A stretch of 34,625 nucleotides of DNA from Mycobacterium sp. (GTDB lineage: Bacteria; Actinomycetota; Actinomycetes; Mycobacteriales; Mycobacteriaceae): assembly GCA_025963385.1 (NCBI GenBank), contig JAOPUT010000146.1, positions 1 to 34,625 of the forward strand, given 5' to 3'. The notes under the pieces are model-generated. The model was not told the DNA's origin. It saw nothing but the letters and a program-made list of their open reading frames with translations, and searched no databases. Below, piece by piece: positions 8,707 through 17,239 of the stretch (the first letter of the stretch is position 1; every line of letters begins with the position of its first letter). The position numbers and the translations under genes were made by a program.

Positions 8707-10032
8707 GTGCTTTCGGCTTTCATCTCGTCGTTGCGGACGGCCGACCTCCGACGGAAGATTCTCTTCACCCTCGGCATCGTCATCCTCTATCGGGTCGGTG
8801 CCACGCTGCCGTCCCCCGGCGTCAACTACCCCAACGTGCAGCAGTGCATCCAGCAGGTCAGCGGCGGTGACTCGGCGCAGATCTACTCGCTGATCAACCT
8901 GTTCTCCGGTGGCGCACTGCTGCAGCTGTCGGTGTTCGCGGTGGGCGTCATGCCCTACATCACCGCCAGCATCATCGTGCAGCTCCTCACCGTGGTGATC
9001 CCGCGGTTCGAGCAGCTGCGCAAGGAGGGCCAGTCCGGCCAGGCCAAGATGACGCAGTACACGCGTTATCTCGCCGTGGCTCTGGCGCTGCTCCAGGGCA
9101 CCTCGATCGTGGCGCTCGCCGCAAACGGCGGACTGCTTCAGGGCTGCACGCTCGACATCATCTCCAACTCCTCGATCTTCACCCTGACGGTCATCGTGCT
9201 GGTGCTCACCGCAGGCGCCTCGCTGGTCATGTGGATGGGCGAGCTCGTCACCGAGCGCGGCATCGGCAACGGCATGTCGCTGCTGATCTTCGCCGGCATC
9301 GCCGCTCGCATCCCGTCCGAGGGCAAGACCATCCTCGACAGCCGCGGTGGCATGGTGTTCGCGCTGGTCTGCGTCGCAGCGCTGATCATCATCATCGGCG
9401 TCGTGTTCGTCGAGCAGGGCCAGCGCCGCATCCCCGTCCAGTACGCCAAGCGCATGGTCGGACGCCGCATGTACGGCGGGACGTCGACCTACCTTCCTTT
9501 GAAGGTCAACCAGGCTGGCGTCATCCCCGTCATCTTCGCGTCGTCGTTGATCTACATCCCGCATCTGATCACCCAGCTGATCCAGAGCGGCAGCGCCAAC
9601 CCCGGCACCGGGTGGTGGGACAAGTTCGTCGCGAACTACCTCACCAACCCCGCCAGCCCGGTGTACATCGCGATCTACTTCGGCCTCATCGTCTTCTTCA
9701 CGTACTTCTACGTGTCGATCACGTTCAACCCCGATGAGCGCGCTGACGAGATGAAGAAGTTCGGTGGCTTCATCCCCGGCATCCGTCCTGGCAAGCCAAC
9801 TGCGGACTACCTGCGATACGTTCTGAGTCGCATCACCCTGCCCGGGTCGATCTACCTCGGTGTGATCGCCGTGCTGCCGAACCTCTTCCTGGAGATCGGC
9901 AACACCGGCACCGTGCAGAACCTGCCCTTCGGCGGTACCGCGGTACTGATCATGATCGGCGTCGGCCTGGACACGGTGAAGCAGATCGAAAGCCAGCTCA
10001 TGCAGCGCAACTACGAAGGGTTCCTCAAGTGA
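8707..10032 (+). CDS. secY: Preprotein translocase channel subunit SecY
   Basis: 441 residues, ten predicted membrane helices: the protein-conducting channel of the Sec translocon in the cytoplasmic membrane. Recognisable elements are [30 protein letters not shown] (helix 2 region), [12 protein letters not shown], the cytoplasmic loop [11 protein letters not shown], and the C-terminal [16 protein letters not shown] and [25 protein letters not shown]. The start is GTG 8707, with AGGAGG four bases upstream; the N-terminus [20 protein letters not shown] is typical. Its TGA overlaps the GTG of adk, so secY-adk-map form one operon. It is separated from the rest of the spc operon by sppA and the methyltransferases. 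Confidence 0.97.
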   Translation: MLSAFISSLRTADLRRKILFTLGIVILYRVGATLPSPGVNYPNVQQCIQQVSGGDSAQIYSLINLFSGGALLQLSVFAVGVMPYITASIIVQLLTVVIPRFEQLRKEGQSGQAKMTQYTRYLAVALALLQGTSIVALAANGGLLQGCTLDIISNSSIFTLTVIVLVLTAGASLVMWMGELVTERGIGNGMSLLIFAGIAARIPSEGKTILDSRGGMVFALVCVAALIIIIGVVFVEQGQRRIPVQYAKRMVGRRMYGGTSTYLPLKVNQAGVIPVIFASSLIYIPHLITQLIQSGSANPGTGWWDKFVANYLTNPASPVYIAIYFGLIVFFTYFYVSITFNPDERADEMKKFGGFIPGIRPGKPTADYLRYVLSRITLPGSIYLGVIAVLPNLFLEIGNTGTVQNLPFGGTAVLIMIGVGLDTVKQIESQLMQRNYEGFLK

Positions 10033-10574
10033 GAATGGTTCTGCTGGGACCGCCGGGCGCAGGCAAGGGGACGCAGGCGGAGAAGCTCGTCGAGAAGCTG
10101 GGCATCCCGCAGATCTCCACCGGCGACCTGTTCCGGCACAACATCAGCACGGGAACCAAACTTGGCCTGGAGGCCAAGAAGTACCTCGACGCCGGCGACC
10201 TGGTGCCTGCCGCGCTGACCAACGCACTGGTCGACGACAGGCTCAACGACGAGGACGTCGCCGACGGGTTCATCCTCGACGGCTTCCCGAGGTCGGTCGA
10301 ACAGGCCGAGGCGCTCCGCGACATGCTGGCCAAGCGCAATCTCAAGCTGGACGCCGTCCTCGAGTTCCGGGTTTCCGAGGACGAGCTTTTGAAGCGGCTC
10401 AAGAGCCGTGGTCGGGCCGATGACACCGAGGACATCATCCTCAACCGCATGAAGGTCTACCGCGACGAGACCGCACCGCTGCTGGACTACTTCTCCGACG
10501 AGCTCAGGACGGTCGACGCCGTCGGATCGCTGGACGAGGTGTTCGCCCGCGCGTTGCGCGCGCTCGGCAAGTAG
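10029..10574 (+). CDS. adk: Adenylate kinase
   Basis: 181 residues; converts ATP and AMP to two ADP. The P-loop GPPGAGKGT is at residues 7-15, followed by the AMP-binding ISTGDLFR and [10 protein letters not shown], and the LID arginines in [20 protein letters not shown]. It is the short form without a zinc-binding LID domain, as in M. tuberculosis (also 181 residues). It starts with GTG 10029, which overlaps the secY stop by four bases (GTGA); ATG 10035 would drop two residues and is less likely. It is followed by map after four bases. Confidence 0.96.
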   Translation: MRMVLLGPPGAGKGTQAEKLVEKLGIPQISTGDLFRHNISTGTKLGLEAKKYLDAGDLVPAALTNALVDDRLNDEDVADGFILDGFPRSVEQAEALRDMLAKRNLKLDAVLEFRVSEDELLKRLKSRGRADDTEDIILNRMKVYRDETAPLLDYFSDELRTVDAVGSLDEVFARALRALGK

Positions 10575-10578
10575 TCCG

Positions 10579-11376
10579 ATGATCGCAATACCCGGCCTCC
10601 GCGGACGGAAGGTCGTCGCCCAGCGTACTGCGGGTGAACTCGACGCCATGGCCGCAGCCGGTGCACTGGTCGCCGCCGCGCTCCGCGCCGTACGACAGGC
10701 CGCCCAGCCGGGCGTGTCGACCCTCGAGCTCGATGCCATCGCCGAGTCGGTGATCCGCGACGGCGGCGGCATCCCGTCATTTCTCGGATATCACGGCTTC
10801 CCAGCAAGCATCTGCTCGTCGGTCAACGACCGCGTCGTCCACGGCATCCCGACGGCGGACGAGGTACTGGCGGCAGGCGATCTGGTGTCGATCGACTGCG
10901 GGGCGATCCTCGACGACTGGCACGGTGACTCGGCCGTCACGTTCGGCGTCGGACCGCTCATCGACGCTGACTCGAACCTCTCCGAGGCCACGCGCCTGTC
11001 GATGGAGGCGGGCATCGCTGCGATGATCCCCGGCAATCGGCTCACCGATGTCTCCCACGCGATCGAGACCGGCACCCACGCCGCGGAAGCGGCGCACGAC
11101 CGCAAGTACGGCATCGTGGCAGGCTACGGCGGGCACGGCATTGGCAAGAGCATGCACATGGATCCCTTCCTGCCCAACGAAGGATCGCCGGGTCGCGGGC
11201 CGCACCTGGCTGCGGGCTCGGTGCTGGCGGTCGAGCCGATGCTGACGCTGGGCACTACCAAGACCATCGTGCTCGAGGACGAGTGGACCGTCATCACGGC
11301 CGACGGCACCCGCGCCGCGCACTGGGAGCACACCGTCGCCGCGACCGATGACGGACCGCGCATCCTGACGCTGTAG
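10579..11376 (+). CDS. map: Methionine aminopeptidase, type I
   Basis: 265 residues, removes the initiator methionine from new proteins. The five metal ligands are all visible: D106 (SIDCG), D117 (HGDSAV), H186 (GYGGHGIGK), E219 (AVEPML) and E250 (HWEHTV), and a substrate-contacting histidine is in [10 protein letters not shown] (H72). This is the short form without the N-terminal SH3-binding extension, and it matches mapA (Rv0734) of M. tuberculosis in place and length. It starts at ATG 10579, four bases after adk, so it is cotranscribed. Its stop is 81 bases before sigL. Confidence 0.95.
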   Translation: MIAIPGLRGRKVVAQRTAGELDAMAAAGALVAAALRAVRQAAQPGVSTLELDAIAESVIRDGGGIPSFLGYHGFPASICSSVNDRVVHGIPTADEVLAAGDLVSIDCGAILDDWHGDSAVTFGVGPLIDADSNLSEATRLSMEAGIAAMIPGNRLTDVSHAIETGTHAAEAAHDRKYGIVAGYGGHGIGKSMHMDPFLPNEGSPGRGPHLAAGSVLAVEPMLTLGTTKTIVLEDEWTVITADGTRAAHWEHTVAATDDGPRILTL

Positions 11377-11412
11377 TTCTGCCCCTGGCCTGGTGCTTCG
11401 TCCTTACTCTGG

Positions 11413-11440
11413 TGAACCAGACCGCCGTCCGCGACGTGTC
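11413..11440 (+). promoter_or_regulatory. SigL-type ECF promoter in front of sigL
   Basis: TGAACC (11413-11418), a 16-base spacer, then CGTGTC (11435-11440). This equals the consensus I know for M. tuberculosis SigL promoters (TGAACC, 16-17 bases, CGTgtc). It lies 17 bases before the sigL ATG and indicates that sigL activates its own operon. Confidence 0.85.
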
Positions 11441-11457
11441 ATTGGCGGAGGTTGCAC

Positions 11458-11973
11458 ATGGACGATCCGGAGGCCGCGATGATGCGGGTGCTGTACGACG
11501 AGCACGCTGCAGCGCTGTGGCGCTATGCGCTGCGTCTCACCGGTGACCAGGCTCGGGCCGAGGACGTGGTGCAGGAGACGCTGCTCCGGGCCTGGCGCCA
11601 TCCCGAGGTCACCGATGACGCGGAACGCTCGGCACGGGCCTGGTTGTTCACCGTCGCGCGCAATCTGATCATCGACGAGCGTAGGAGTGCGAGGTTCCGC
11701 AACGAATCCGGCACCGCCGACGTCGAGGCGATCGCCGACCGGGCCGGTCCCGACGAGGTGGACAACGCGTTGGACAAGCTCCTTCTCGGCACCGCACTGA
11801 GCCAACTCTCCGAGGATCACCGCGCGGTGATCCTCCGCGCGTACTACCAAGGCTGGAGCGTCGCGCAGACCGCGGCGGATCTGCAGATCGCCGAGGGCAC
11901 GGTCAAGTCCCGGCTGCACTACGCGGTGCGGGCACTGCGCCTCAACTTGCAGGAAATGGGGGTGACACGATGA
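11458..11973 (+). CDS. sigL: ECF RNA polymerase sigma factor SigL
   Basis: 171 residues. Region 2 spans about residues 10-80 (LYDEHAAALWRYALRLTG, the AEDVVQETLLRAWRHPE segment, and ARAWLFTVARNLIIDERRS). Region 4 spans about 110-165 with the helix-turn-helix AQTAADLQIAEGTVKSRLHYAVRALR. There is no region 3, so it is a group 4 (ECF) factor. Sequence and place after map match SigL (Rv0735), which in M. tuberculosis controls cell-envelope, secreted-protein and polyketide synthase genes. ATG 11458 is chosen because GGAGG (11447-11451) is six bases upstream. Its TGA overlaps the ATG of the anti-sigma gene. Autoregulation is suggested by the promoter at 11413-11440. Confidence 0.93.
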   Translation: MDDPEAAMMRVLYDEHAAALWRYALRLTGDQARAEDVVQETLLRAWRHPEVTDDAERSARAWLFTVARNLIIDERRSARFRNESGTADVEAIADRAGPDEVDNALDKLLLGTALSQLSEDHRAVILRAYYQGWSVAQTAADLQIAEGTVKSRLHYAVRALRLNLQEMGVTR

Positions 11974-12707
11974 CGAACTCCGGTGGACTCCACGGCCTCG
12001 AGCCTGTGGACGGCGACCGCTACGCGACATGGGATGCGGCATACGTGCTCGGAGCACTGTCGAGCATCGAGCGTCGGGAATTCGAAGCGCATATCGAGAC
12101 GTGCGACCGCTGTCGCGCCGCCGTCGCCGACCTCAGCGGCATGCCCGCGCTGCTCGGCCTGCTGAGCGCCGACGACGTGCGCAGTCTCGAGCACGAACAC
12201 GAACCGCCACCGCTGCGGACCGAGGTGCTGGAGTCGGTGCTGGTCAAGGTGCGGTGGCGCAGGCGTCGGGCGCGGTGGCTGACGTCGGCCGCGGTCGGAG
12301 TGGCAGCGGCACTGCTCGCCGTCGGACTGGTGATCGCGATCCGACCCGAGCTCATGGGACTGCGCAGCGGTGACTCGACGCAGTCCGTCGCGCAGCTGGA
12401 GATGGACAAGCTCGCGCCGACCCCGTTCAGCGCCACGGTCGCGCTGAGCAGCTTCGCCTGGGGGACCCGCGTCGACATGGCGTGTACGTACGGCCAGTGG
12501 TCGGGGGGCAGCGACACCACGCCGAGCAACCTCGGCATGGTGGTCGTCGGCCGCGACGGCAGTCGCACACAGGTCGCGACGTGGCTCGGGTTGTCCGGCG
12601 CCACGGCGCTTCCCAGCGGCAACACGCCGATGCCGAAGGACCAAATCGCCTCCGTGCAACTGGTTTCCGTCGACTCGGGACAGGTGCTGCTCGAGCGCCA
12701 GTTGTAG
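11970..12707 (+). CDS. rslA: Zinc-binding membrane anti-sigma factor RslA
   Basis: 245 residues. The cytoplasmic N-terminal anti-sigma domain carries the ZAS motif H-x3-C-x2-C (H41, C45, C48 in HIETCDRC) after WDAAYVLGALSSIERREFEAH. One transmembrane helix follows at about 103-124, after a stop-transfer run of arginines, and the rest (about 120 residues) is extracytoplasmic. The M. tuberculosis homologue Rv0736 binds SigL and releases it on oxidation of the zinc cysteines. It overlaps sigL by four bases (ATGA), the usual coupling of sigma and anti-sigma. The exported domain has an unpaired cysteine in VDMACTYGQW. Confidence 0.92.
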   Translation: MTNSGGLHGLEPVDGDRYATWDAAYVLGALSSIERREFEAHIETCDRCRAAVADLSGMPALLGLLSADDVRSLEHEHEPPPLRTEVLESVLVKVRWRRRRARWLTSAAVGVAAALLAVGLVIAIRPELMGLRSGDSTQSVAQLEMDKLAPTPFSATVALSSFAWGTRVDMACTYGQWSGGSDTTPSNLGMVVVGRDGSRTQVATWLGLSGATALPSGNTPMPKDQIASVQLVSVDSGQVLLERQL

Positions 12708-12723
12708 CTTCTCGCGGCTGCGG

Positions 12724-12751
12724 TGAACCCGCGCGCCACCTCTTGCGTGTT
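12724..12751 (+). promoter_or_regulatory. Second SigL-type promoter, in front of the ThDP/KAS/aminotransferase cassette
   Basis: TGAACC (12724-12729), 16 bases, then CGTGTT (12746-12751). Spacing and both cores match the promoter in front of sigL at 11413-11440; only the last base differs. It lies 16 bases after the rslA stop and 28 bases before the ATG of the ThDP enzyme, in a good position to drive 12780-17203. Confidence 0.8.
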
Positions 12752-12779
12752 AATGGCAGGGAGTGGAAGCAGGTGAGCA

Positions 12780-14474
12780 ATGGTCAGTAAGCGAGTGGTC
12801 GACCACGTGGTGGATCAACTGGCGGCCCAAGGAGTGACGCACCTCTTCGGAGTGGACGGCGCCAACATCGAGGACCTCTACGACGCGGCACGCCTGTCAC
12901 CCGTCCACGCGGTGCTGGCCAAGCACGAGTTCGGCGCCGCCACCATGGCGGACGGGTTCGGCCGCGCCACCGCGACACTCGGTGTGGTGGCCGCGACGTC
13001 GGGCGGCGGATCGCTGAACCTGATTGCCGGGCTTGGTGAATCGTTTGCCAGCCGGGTACCCGTGCTCGCGCTCGTCGGGCAACCGCCGTCGACGATGGAC
13101 GGGTGCGGCAGCTTCCAGGACACCAGCGGTCGCAACGGCTCGCTGAACGCCGAGGCGCTCTTCTCCACGGTGTCGGTGTACTGCAGGCGCGTGCTGTCTG
13201 CCGACGACGTGAAGACCGCACTGCCAGAGGCCATCGCCGCCGCGCTGGCAGGTGGTCCCGCGGTGCTGCTGCTGCCAAAGGACGTGCAGCAGAGCCAGAT
13301 CGACGCCACCGCGCCACGCGTCGTCAAGGCCGTCCGGCGCATCGACTCACCGCAGGCGATCATCGATCTGCTCCGCAGGCGCGGGCCGGTCACCATCATC
13401 GCCGGGGAACAGGTCGCCCGTGACGACGCGCGCTCGGAGTTGCGGACGCTGCAGCGCGCCGTCAACGCCGTCGTGGCGACGGTGCCCGATGCCAAGGACG
13501 TCGCGGCGGAGGCGGGGCTCGTCACCGGGGTGATGGGACATCCGGGAGTCGAACGGGCCATCGCGACGAGCGCGACGTGCCTGCTCGTCGGGACGCGGCT
13601 GACGGCGACGGCCCGCGCCGGGCTGGACGACGTGCTTCGGCGGGTGCCGGTGGCATCGATCGGGGCCGAAGTCCCGTACGTCGAGTGCGAGCACGTGCAC
13701 TCCGACGACCTGCGGGTGTCACTGACCCAGCTCGCGGCGTCGCTGTCGGGGGGCGAGCATCCGAAGCGGGACCGGCTGTTGCACAACACCTTACGGCCGC
13801 CCGCCTGCTACGGTGCCGGCATCCGCTACCGCGACGCCATGACGGCCATCGATGCCGCGCTGCCCAAGGACGCCGACGTCGTCGTCGACGCGGGCAACAG
13901 TGGCGCGGCGGCCATCCACCATCTGCGGGCGCGGCCGTCGGGGCGCTTCCTCGTCGCGCTCGGCATGGGCGGTATGGGCTACAGCTTCGGAGCGGCCACA
14001 GGTATGTGCTTCGCCAGGCGGCGGCGGACCGTCGTCATCGCAGGCGACGGCTCGTTCTTCATGCACGGTATGGAATTGCACACCGCGATCCAGCACGGGC
14101 TGCCGCTGACCGTGGTGTTGTTCAACAACAACGCCCACGCCATGTGCGTCACCAGGGAGCAGCTGTTCTTCGAATCCCCCCGGTCGCTTCGCTCCTGCCC
14201 ACTGGAGGACGAGCGGTACAGCCACAACCGGTTCACCAGGAGTAGGCCGGGTGCCGGCCTGGCGGCCATGTTCCCAGGGCTGCCGTCGGTCGACGTCACC
14301 GAGGCTGCCGCGCTACCGGGCGCCCTGCGCTACGCACTCGACCACGACGGGCCCTCGGTGGTGAGCATCGAGTGCTCGGCCGATGAGATTCCCCCCTTCG
14401 CCCCCTTCATCGCTGCAGGAGAACACCTTTCACACCATGAGGAGATGAGGCACGATGTCGCTGCCCGCACTTGA
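12780..14474 (+). CDS. Thiamine diphosphate-dependent enzyme (acetolactate synthase/decarboxylase-like)
   Basis: 564 residues with the three domains of the ThDP carboligase/decarboxylase family. The N-terminal PYR domain has the cofactor-activating glutamate in LAKHEFGAATMADGFGR (E50). A central domain spans about 190-330. The C-terminal PP domain has the Mg/ThDP motif GDGSFFMHGMELH (G422-D423-G424) with the closing NNN at 449-451. GMGGMGYSFGAATG is also typical. Such enzymes decarboxylate 2-keto acids or join two carbonyl compounds; the substrate is unknown. The GxG-x-F pocket residues do not identify it as a true acetolactate synthase, and no regulatory subunit gene is adjacent. ATG 12780 has AGGTGAG upstream. 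It is the first gene behind the SigL-type promoter at 12724 and overlaps the next gene by 20 bases. Confidence 0.85.
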   Translation: MVSKRVVDHVVDQLAAQGVTHLFGVDGANIEDLYDAARLSPVHAVLAKHEFGAATMADGFGRATATLGVVAATSGGGSLNLIAGLGESFASRVPVLALVGQPPSTMDGCGSFQDTSGRNGSLNAEALFSTVSVYCRRVLSADDVKTALPEAIAAALAGGPAVLLLPKDVQQSQIDATAPRVVKAVRRIDSPQAIIDLLRRRGPVTIIAGEQVARDDARSELRTLQRAVNAVVATVPDAKDVAAEAGLVTGVMGHPGVERAIATSATCLLVGTRLTATARAGLDDVLRRVPVASIGAEVPYVECEHVHSDDLRVSLTQLAASLSGGEHPKRDRLLHNTLRPPACYGAGIRYRDAMTAIDAALPKDADVVVDAGNSGAAAIHHLRARPSGRFLVALGMGGMGYSFGAATGMCFARRRRTVVIAGDGSFFMHGMELHTAIQHGLPLTVVLFNNNAHAMCVTREQLFFESPRSLRSCPLEDERYSHNRFTRSRPGAGLAAMFPGLPSVDVTEAAALPGALRYALDHDGPSVVSIECSADEIPPFAPFIAAGEHLSHHEEMRHDVAART

Positions 14475-15120
14475 CGATATCGAGACCCACACGGGCTCGT
14501 CCGAGCCGATCGACGGAGTCATCCGGATCGAGACGTCACCGCGCGAGGTGGCGACGCCGATCATCATGGAGATGATGCGGTCGGTGTATCCGCACGACGA
14601 CGTCTTCGGCGAGTATTGCACCGTCAACGACTACGTCGACTGCCCGCCTGCCGACCTCTTCGACTACCTCTCCGACACCAGGAGTCTGGAGGAGTGGACC
14701 TACAGCCTGAGAGGTTTCACGACGACCGCGACGCCCGGGCTGTGGCGGGCCCATGACCGGCTGGGCTCGGAGACCGAGATCTTCACGCGCACGGTCGCCA
14801 ACCGCGCGGCCATGACGGTGGACTACCACTGCGCGTGGGACCAGGGCAGGCATCTGTGGATGGTGTACCTGATGCGCGTCGTTGACGCCCGCGTCGTGCT
14901 GAACAAGCCTGGGTCCGTGGTGTTGTGGACCAACTGCCACCACCCGTTCTACGACCACAATCCCTATCCCGAGGCCGCACCGCCCGAGCGGCCGGTATGG
15001 GTCGGCGACTTTTGGGACATGTTCGGCGCCGGACACCGACTGGAGCTTCGGAACCTCAAGGCGATCGCTGAGTACCGCCACCGCAACGGCTTGCCGGTGC
15101 GCCCCGATTGGATGAGGTGA
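14455..15120 (+). CDS. SRPBCC/START-like protein (possible aromatase/cyclase or ligand-binding protein)
   Basis: 221 residues from ATG 14455 with a GATGAGG ribosome binding site. The segment VDCPPADLFDYLSDTRSLEEWT (about residues 63-82) resembles the start of SRPBCC (polyketide cyclase/START-like) domains. The rest alternates strands rich in aromatic and histidine residues (VDYHCAWDQGRHLWMVYLM; WTNCHHPFYDHNPYPEA). That His/Asp-rich HHPFYDH segment could be a metal site, which is not usual in SRPBCC proteins. The assignment is by weak resemblance, so the fold should be regarded as probable and the function as unknown. It starts inside the end of the ThDP gene and ends in the start of the KAS III-like gene (GTGA overlap), so all three are tightly coupled. 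Confidence 0.6.
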   Translation: MSLPALDDIETHTGSSEPIDGVIRIETSPREVATPIIMEMMRSVYPHDDVFGEYCTVNDYVDCPPADLFDYLSDTRSLEEWTYSLRGFTTTATPGLWRAHDRLGSETEIFTRTVANRAAMTVDYHCAWDQGRHLWMVYLMRVVDARVVLNKPGSVVLWTNCHHPFYDHNPYPEAAPPERPVWVGDFWDMFGAGHRLELRNLKAIAEYRHRNGLPVRPDWMR

Positions 15121-16178
15121 GTGACGTGACCGCCGAAACCACTCCCCGGGTCGCTGCGCTCCTGCCCGCCGTGAGCCTTGTCGACGTATCGACCTATCTG
15201 CCAGGCGAACCCGTGAGCGCCGACTACTACGCGCAGTTCGCAGACTCCGACGATCTGCGGGACAGCCTGATGTTCCGGGCGCCTCGCTTCCGTCACCACG
15301 TCGCACCCGACGAGACCGCGGTCGACATGGTCGAGCGGGCGGCGGCAGGGCTCGTCGACCGGCACGGCGCGGACGTGCTGAGCTCGGTGGACGTGCTGAT
15401 CACGCACACCCAGCTGCCCGACATGCCGTTCTATGGCGGCGGCGGCGGCATGGCGCATCGCCTCGGCATGAAACCGAATTGGGTGATCGATCTGCACAAC
15501 GGCGGCTGCGCGGCATTCGTCCTCGGGCTGAAGCTGGCCCGCAACCTGCTGTCGTCGGGCGAGGGGCGCACCGCGCTGATCGCCGTCGCGCAGAACGCCG
15601 CGGGCCAGATCTTCGACCAGGAGACCGTGCGGCGCAAGGCGCAGGCGTCGGTGCCCGGCGACGGTGCCGCGGTGGGGCTGGTCACCGCGTCGGGTGAGTC
15701 CCCGATCCTCGACGTGGAGTGCCGCACCTACGGCGAGTACGCGGGCGACATGACGATCGCGATGGATCCGCCGCGCAAGTGGTGGCAGTCGGGCCCCGGT
15801 GAGGGGTGCATCGGCTTCACGGAGAGCAAGATTACCAAGGTGCTTGCCAGGGGCAATCGCCAGGTGCCGGAGGTGGCATATGCGGTGTGCGATCGAATCG
15901 GACTGCAGCCCAAGGACATCGGCCTACTCGTCACCAACCAGCCGAACCGCGTATTCCTGCGCAACTGGCGCGAGGCGCTCGAGGTGTCCGAGGACAGGCA
16001 CGTCGACACGTTCGACGAGTGCGGCAACCTCTTCGCCGCGGGGATCCCGGTGAACCTGGACAGGGCCGTCTCCACGGGCCGGGTCGGCCGCGGCGACATC
16101 GTGATGATGGCCGCGTTCGCACACGCCGGGGACTTTGCCGGGGCGGCGGCCGTGCAGTGGGGTGGGCGGACGGCATGA
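15117..16178 (+). CDS. Ketoacyl-ACP synthase III-like (thiolase-fold) enzyme with altered catalytic site
   Basis: 353 residues from GTG 15117, which overlaps the previous stop by four bases; GTG 15126 is an alternative. The thiolase fold of the FabH group is recognisable. The nucleophile region is DLHNGGCAAFVLGL (C131), then SVPGDGAAVGLV, then VTNQPNRVF (about 272-280) where FabH has the H-Q-A-N motif, and ECGNLFAAGIP (N304) where FabH has G-N-T-S-A-A-S-I-P. The Cys and second Asn are kept, but the catalytic His is Asn (N274). Related proteins without normal decarboxylating activity act as acyltransferases or ester/amide-forming enzymes in natural product pathways. Here an acyl transfer or non-decarboxylating condensation is my inference. 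It is the third gene of the SigL-linked cassette. Confidence 0.8.
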   Translation: MSDVTAETTPRVAALLPAVSLVDVSTYLPGEPVSADYYAQFADSDDLRDSLMFRAPRFRHHVAPDETAVDMVERAAAGLVDRHGADVLSSVDVLITHTQLPDMPFYGGGGGMAHRLGMKPNWVIDLHNGGCAAFVLGLKLARNLLSSGEGRTALIAVAQNAAGQIFDQETVRRKAQASVPGDGAAVGLVTASGESPILDVECRTYGEYAGDMTIAMDPPRKWWQSGPGEGCIGFTESKITKVLARGNRQVPEVAYAVCDRIGLQPKDIGLLVTNQPNRVFLRNWREALEVSEDRHVDTFDECGNLFAAGIPVNLDRAVSTGRVGRGDIVMMAAFAHAGDFAGAAAVQWGGRTA

Positions 16179-17203
16179 CCGCATCCGCATGGGCGCTGAA
16201 CGACGCCGTGAGCGCGCTCCCGGATGCCGTCGATCCATTCGCCCTGTCGCTCAACGAGAATCCGTATCCACCTCTGCCGTCGGTGCGGTCGGCGCTCGTC
16301 GCGTCGATCGGCGTCGCCAACCGCTATCCCGAATTCCTCCCGGAACGGCTGCGGAACCTGATCGCCGACAGGATCGGCGTCGGCGAGCACCAGGTAGTGA
16401 TCGGTGCCGGTGCGACCGGGGTGGCGCTGCAGGTGTTGCACGCCGTCACCAGTCCCGGTGATGTCATGGTGATGACGTCGCCGACGTTCGACGGGTACCC
16501 GATCTTCGCGCAGATGGCCCGGCTGTGGTCGGTGACCGTGCCGCTGGACAGGCACGGCCACCACGATCTCGATGCCATGGCCGAGGCGGCAGGCCAGGCG
16601 CGGGTGGTCGTCCTGTGCCGTCCGCACAACCCGACCGGTACCGTCGAGTCGGCTGAAGACATCGATCGCTTCCTGCGCAGGGTGCCGTCCGACACGGTGG
16701 TCCTGCTCGACGAGGCCTACGTCGAGTTCCTGGCTCCCGAGTTGCGCATCGATGCGCCGTCACTCGTCGCGCGCTTCCCGAATGTCGTGGTCCTGCGCAC
16801 CTTCTCGAAGGCCTATGGTTTGGCCGGGCTGCGCATCGGCTACGGATTCTGCGCGCCCGAGCTGGCCAGGAGATTGTGGACGATGCAACTCCCGTTCGGT
16901 ACGCCGGTCAGCGCCCTCGTCGCCGTTGCCGCGTCCTATGACGCGGAAGCCGAACTAGGGCAGCGGATCCGGATGATCACCGCTGAGCATCGATATCTTC
17001 GCTCCCGGCTCTGCGCGATGGGTGTCTACAGCACCGAAGGCCACGCCAACTTCGTCTACCTGCCCGCGCAGCGCGAACCGTGGCGTGCGGTGTTCGGTGG
17101 AACGGACCTGCGTGTTCGTCACTACGGAGACGGCGGGGTGCGGATCACCGTCGGTGATAGGGCGTCGTCGCGGGCCGTGCTGGCAGCGGTTGCGCGCCGC
17201 TGA
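16175..17203 (+). CDS. PLP-dependent aminotransferase, histidinol-phosphate aminotransferase (HisC)-like
   Basis: 342 residues from ATG 16175, overlapping the preceding stop by four bases (ATGA). It is a fold-type I, class II-type aminotransferase. SLNENPYPP is near the N-terminus; CRPHNPTG holds the PLP-contacting Asn (N152); DEAYVEF holds Asp and Tyr (D179, Y182); TFSKAYGLAGLRIGY holds the Schiff-base lysine (K212) and an arginine contacting the phosphate (R220). GVRITVG at the end has the carboxylate-binding arginine (R323). HisC-like enzymes in clusters often act on aromatic or keto-acid/aldehyde substrates rather than on histidinol phosphate, and no his genes are near. I infer that it aminates a ketone or aldehyde made by the preceding enzymes. 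It is the last gene of the cassette; a 36-base gap separates it from the MarR gene. Confidence 0.85.
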   Translation: MTASAWALNDAVSALPDAVDPFALSLNENPYPPLPSVRSALVASIGVANRYPEFLPERLRNLIADRIGVGEHQVVIGAGATGVALQVLHAVTSPGDVMVMTSPTFDGYPIFAQMARLWSVTVPLDRHGHHDLDAMAEAAGQARVVVLCRPHNPTGTVESAEDIDRFLRRVPSDTVVLLDEAYVEFLAPELRIDAPSLVARFPNVVVLRTFSKAYGLAGLRIGYGFCAPELARRLWTMQLPFGTPVSALVAVAASYDAEAELGQRIRMITAEHRYLRSRLCAMGVYSTEGHANFVYLPAQREPWRAVFGGTDLRVRHYGDGGVRITVGDRASSRAVLAAVARR

Positions 17204-17239
17204 GTTCCGGTCCCACCCAACTTTGCGGTATGAAGAGGC

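Noticed and set aside
8554..9564. Open frame opposite secY, about 336 codons on the reverse strand
   Set aside because: Antisense to a clearly functional secY; composition (Asp/His/Gln/Arg-rich) is typical of a GC-skew shadow and no motif is visible.
12780..14474. Annotation of the ThDP enzyme as acetolactate synthase (ilvB)
   Set aside because: It has the shared ThDP motifs, but no small subunit gene is adjacent and its neighbours are not isoleucine/valine genes; a specific name is not justified.
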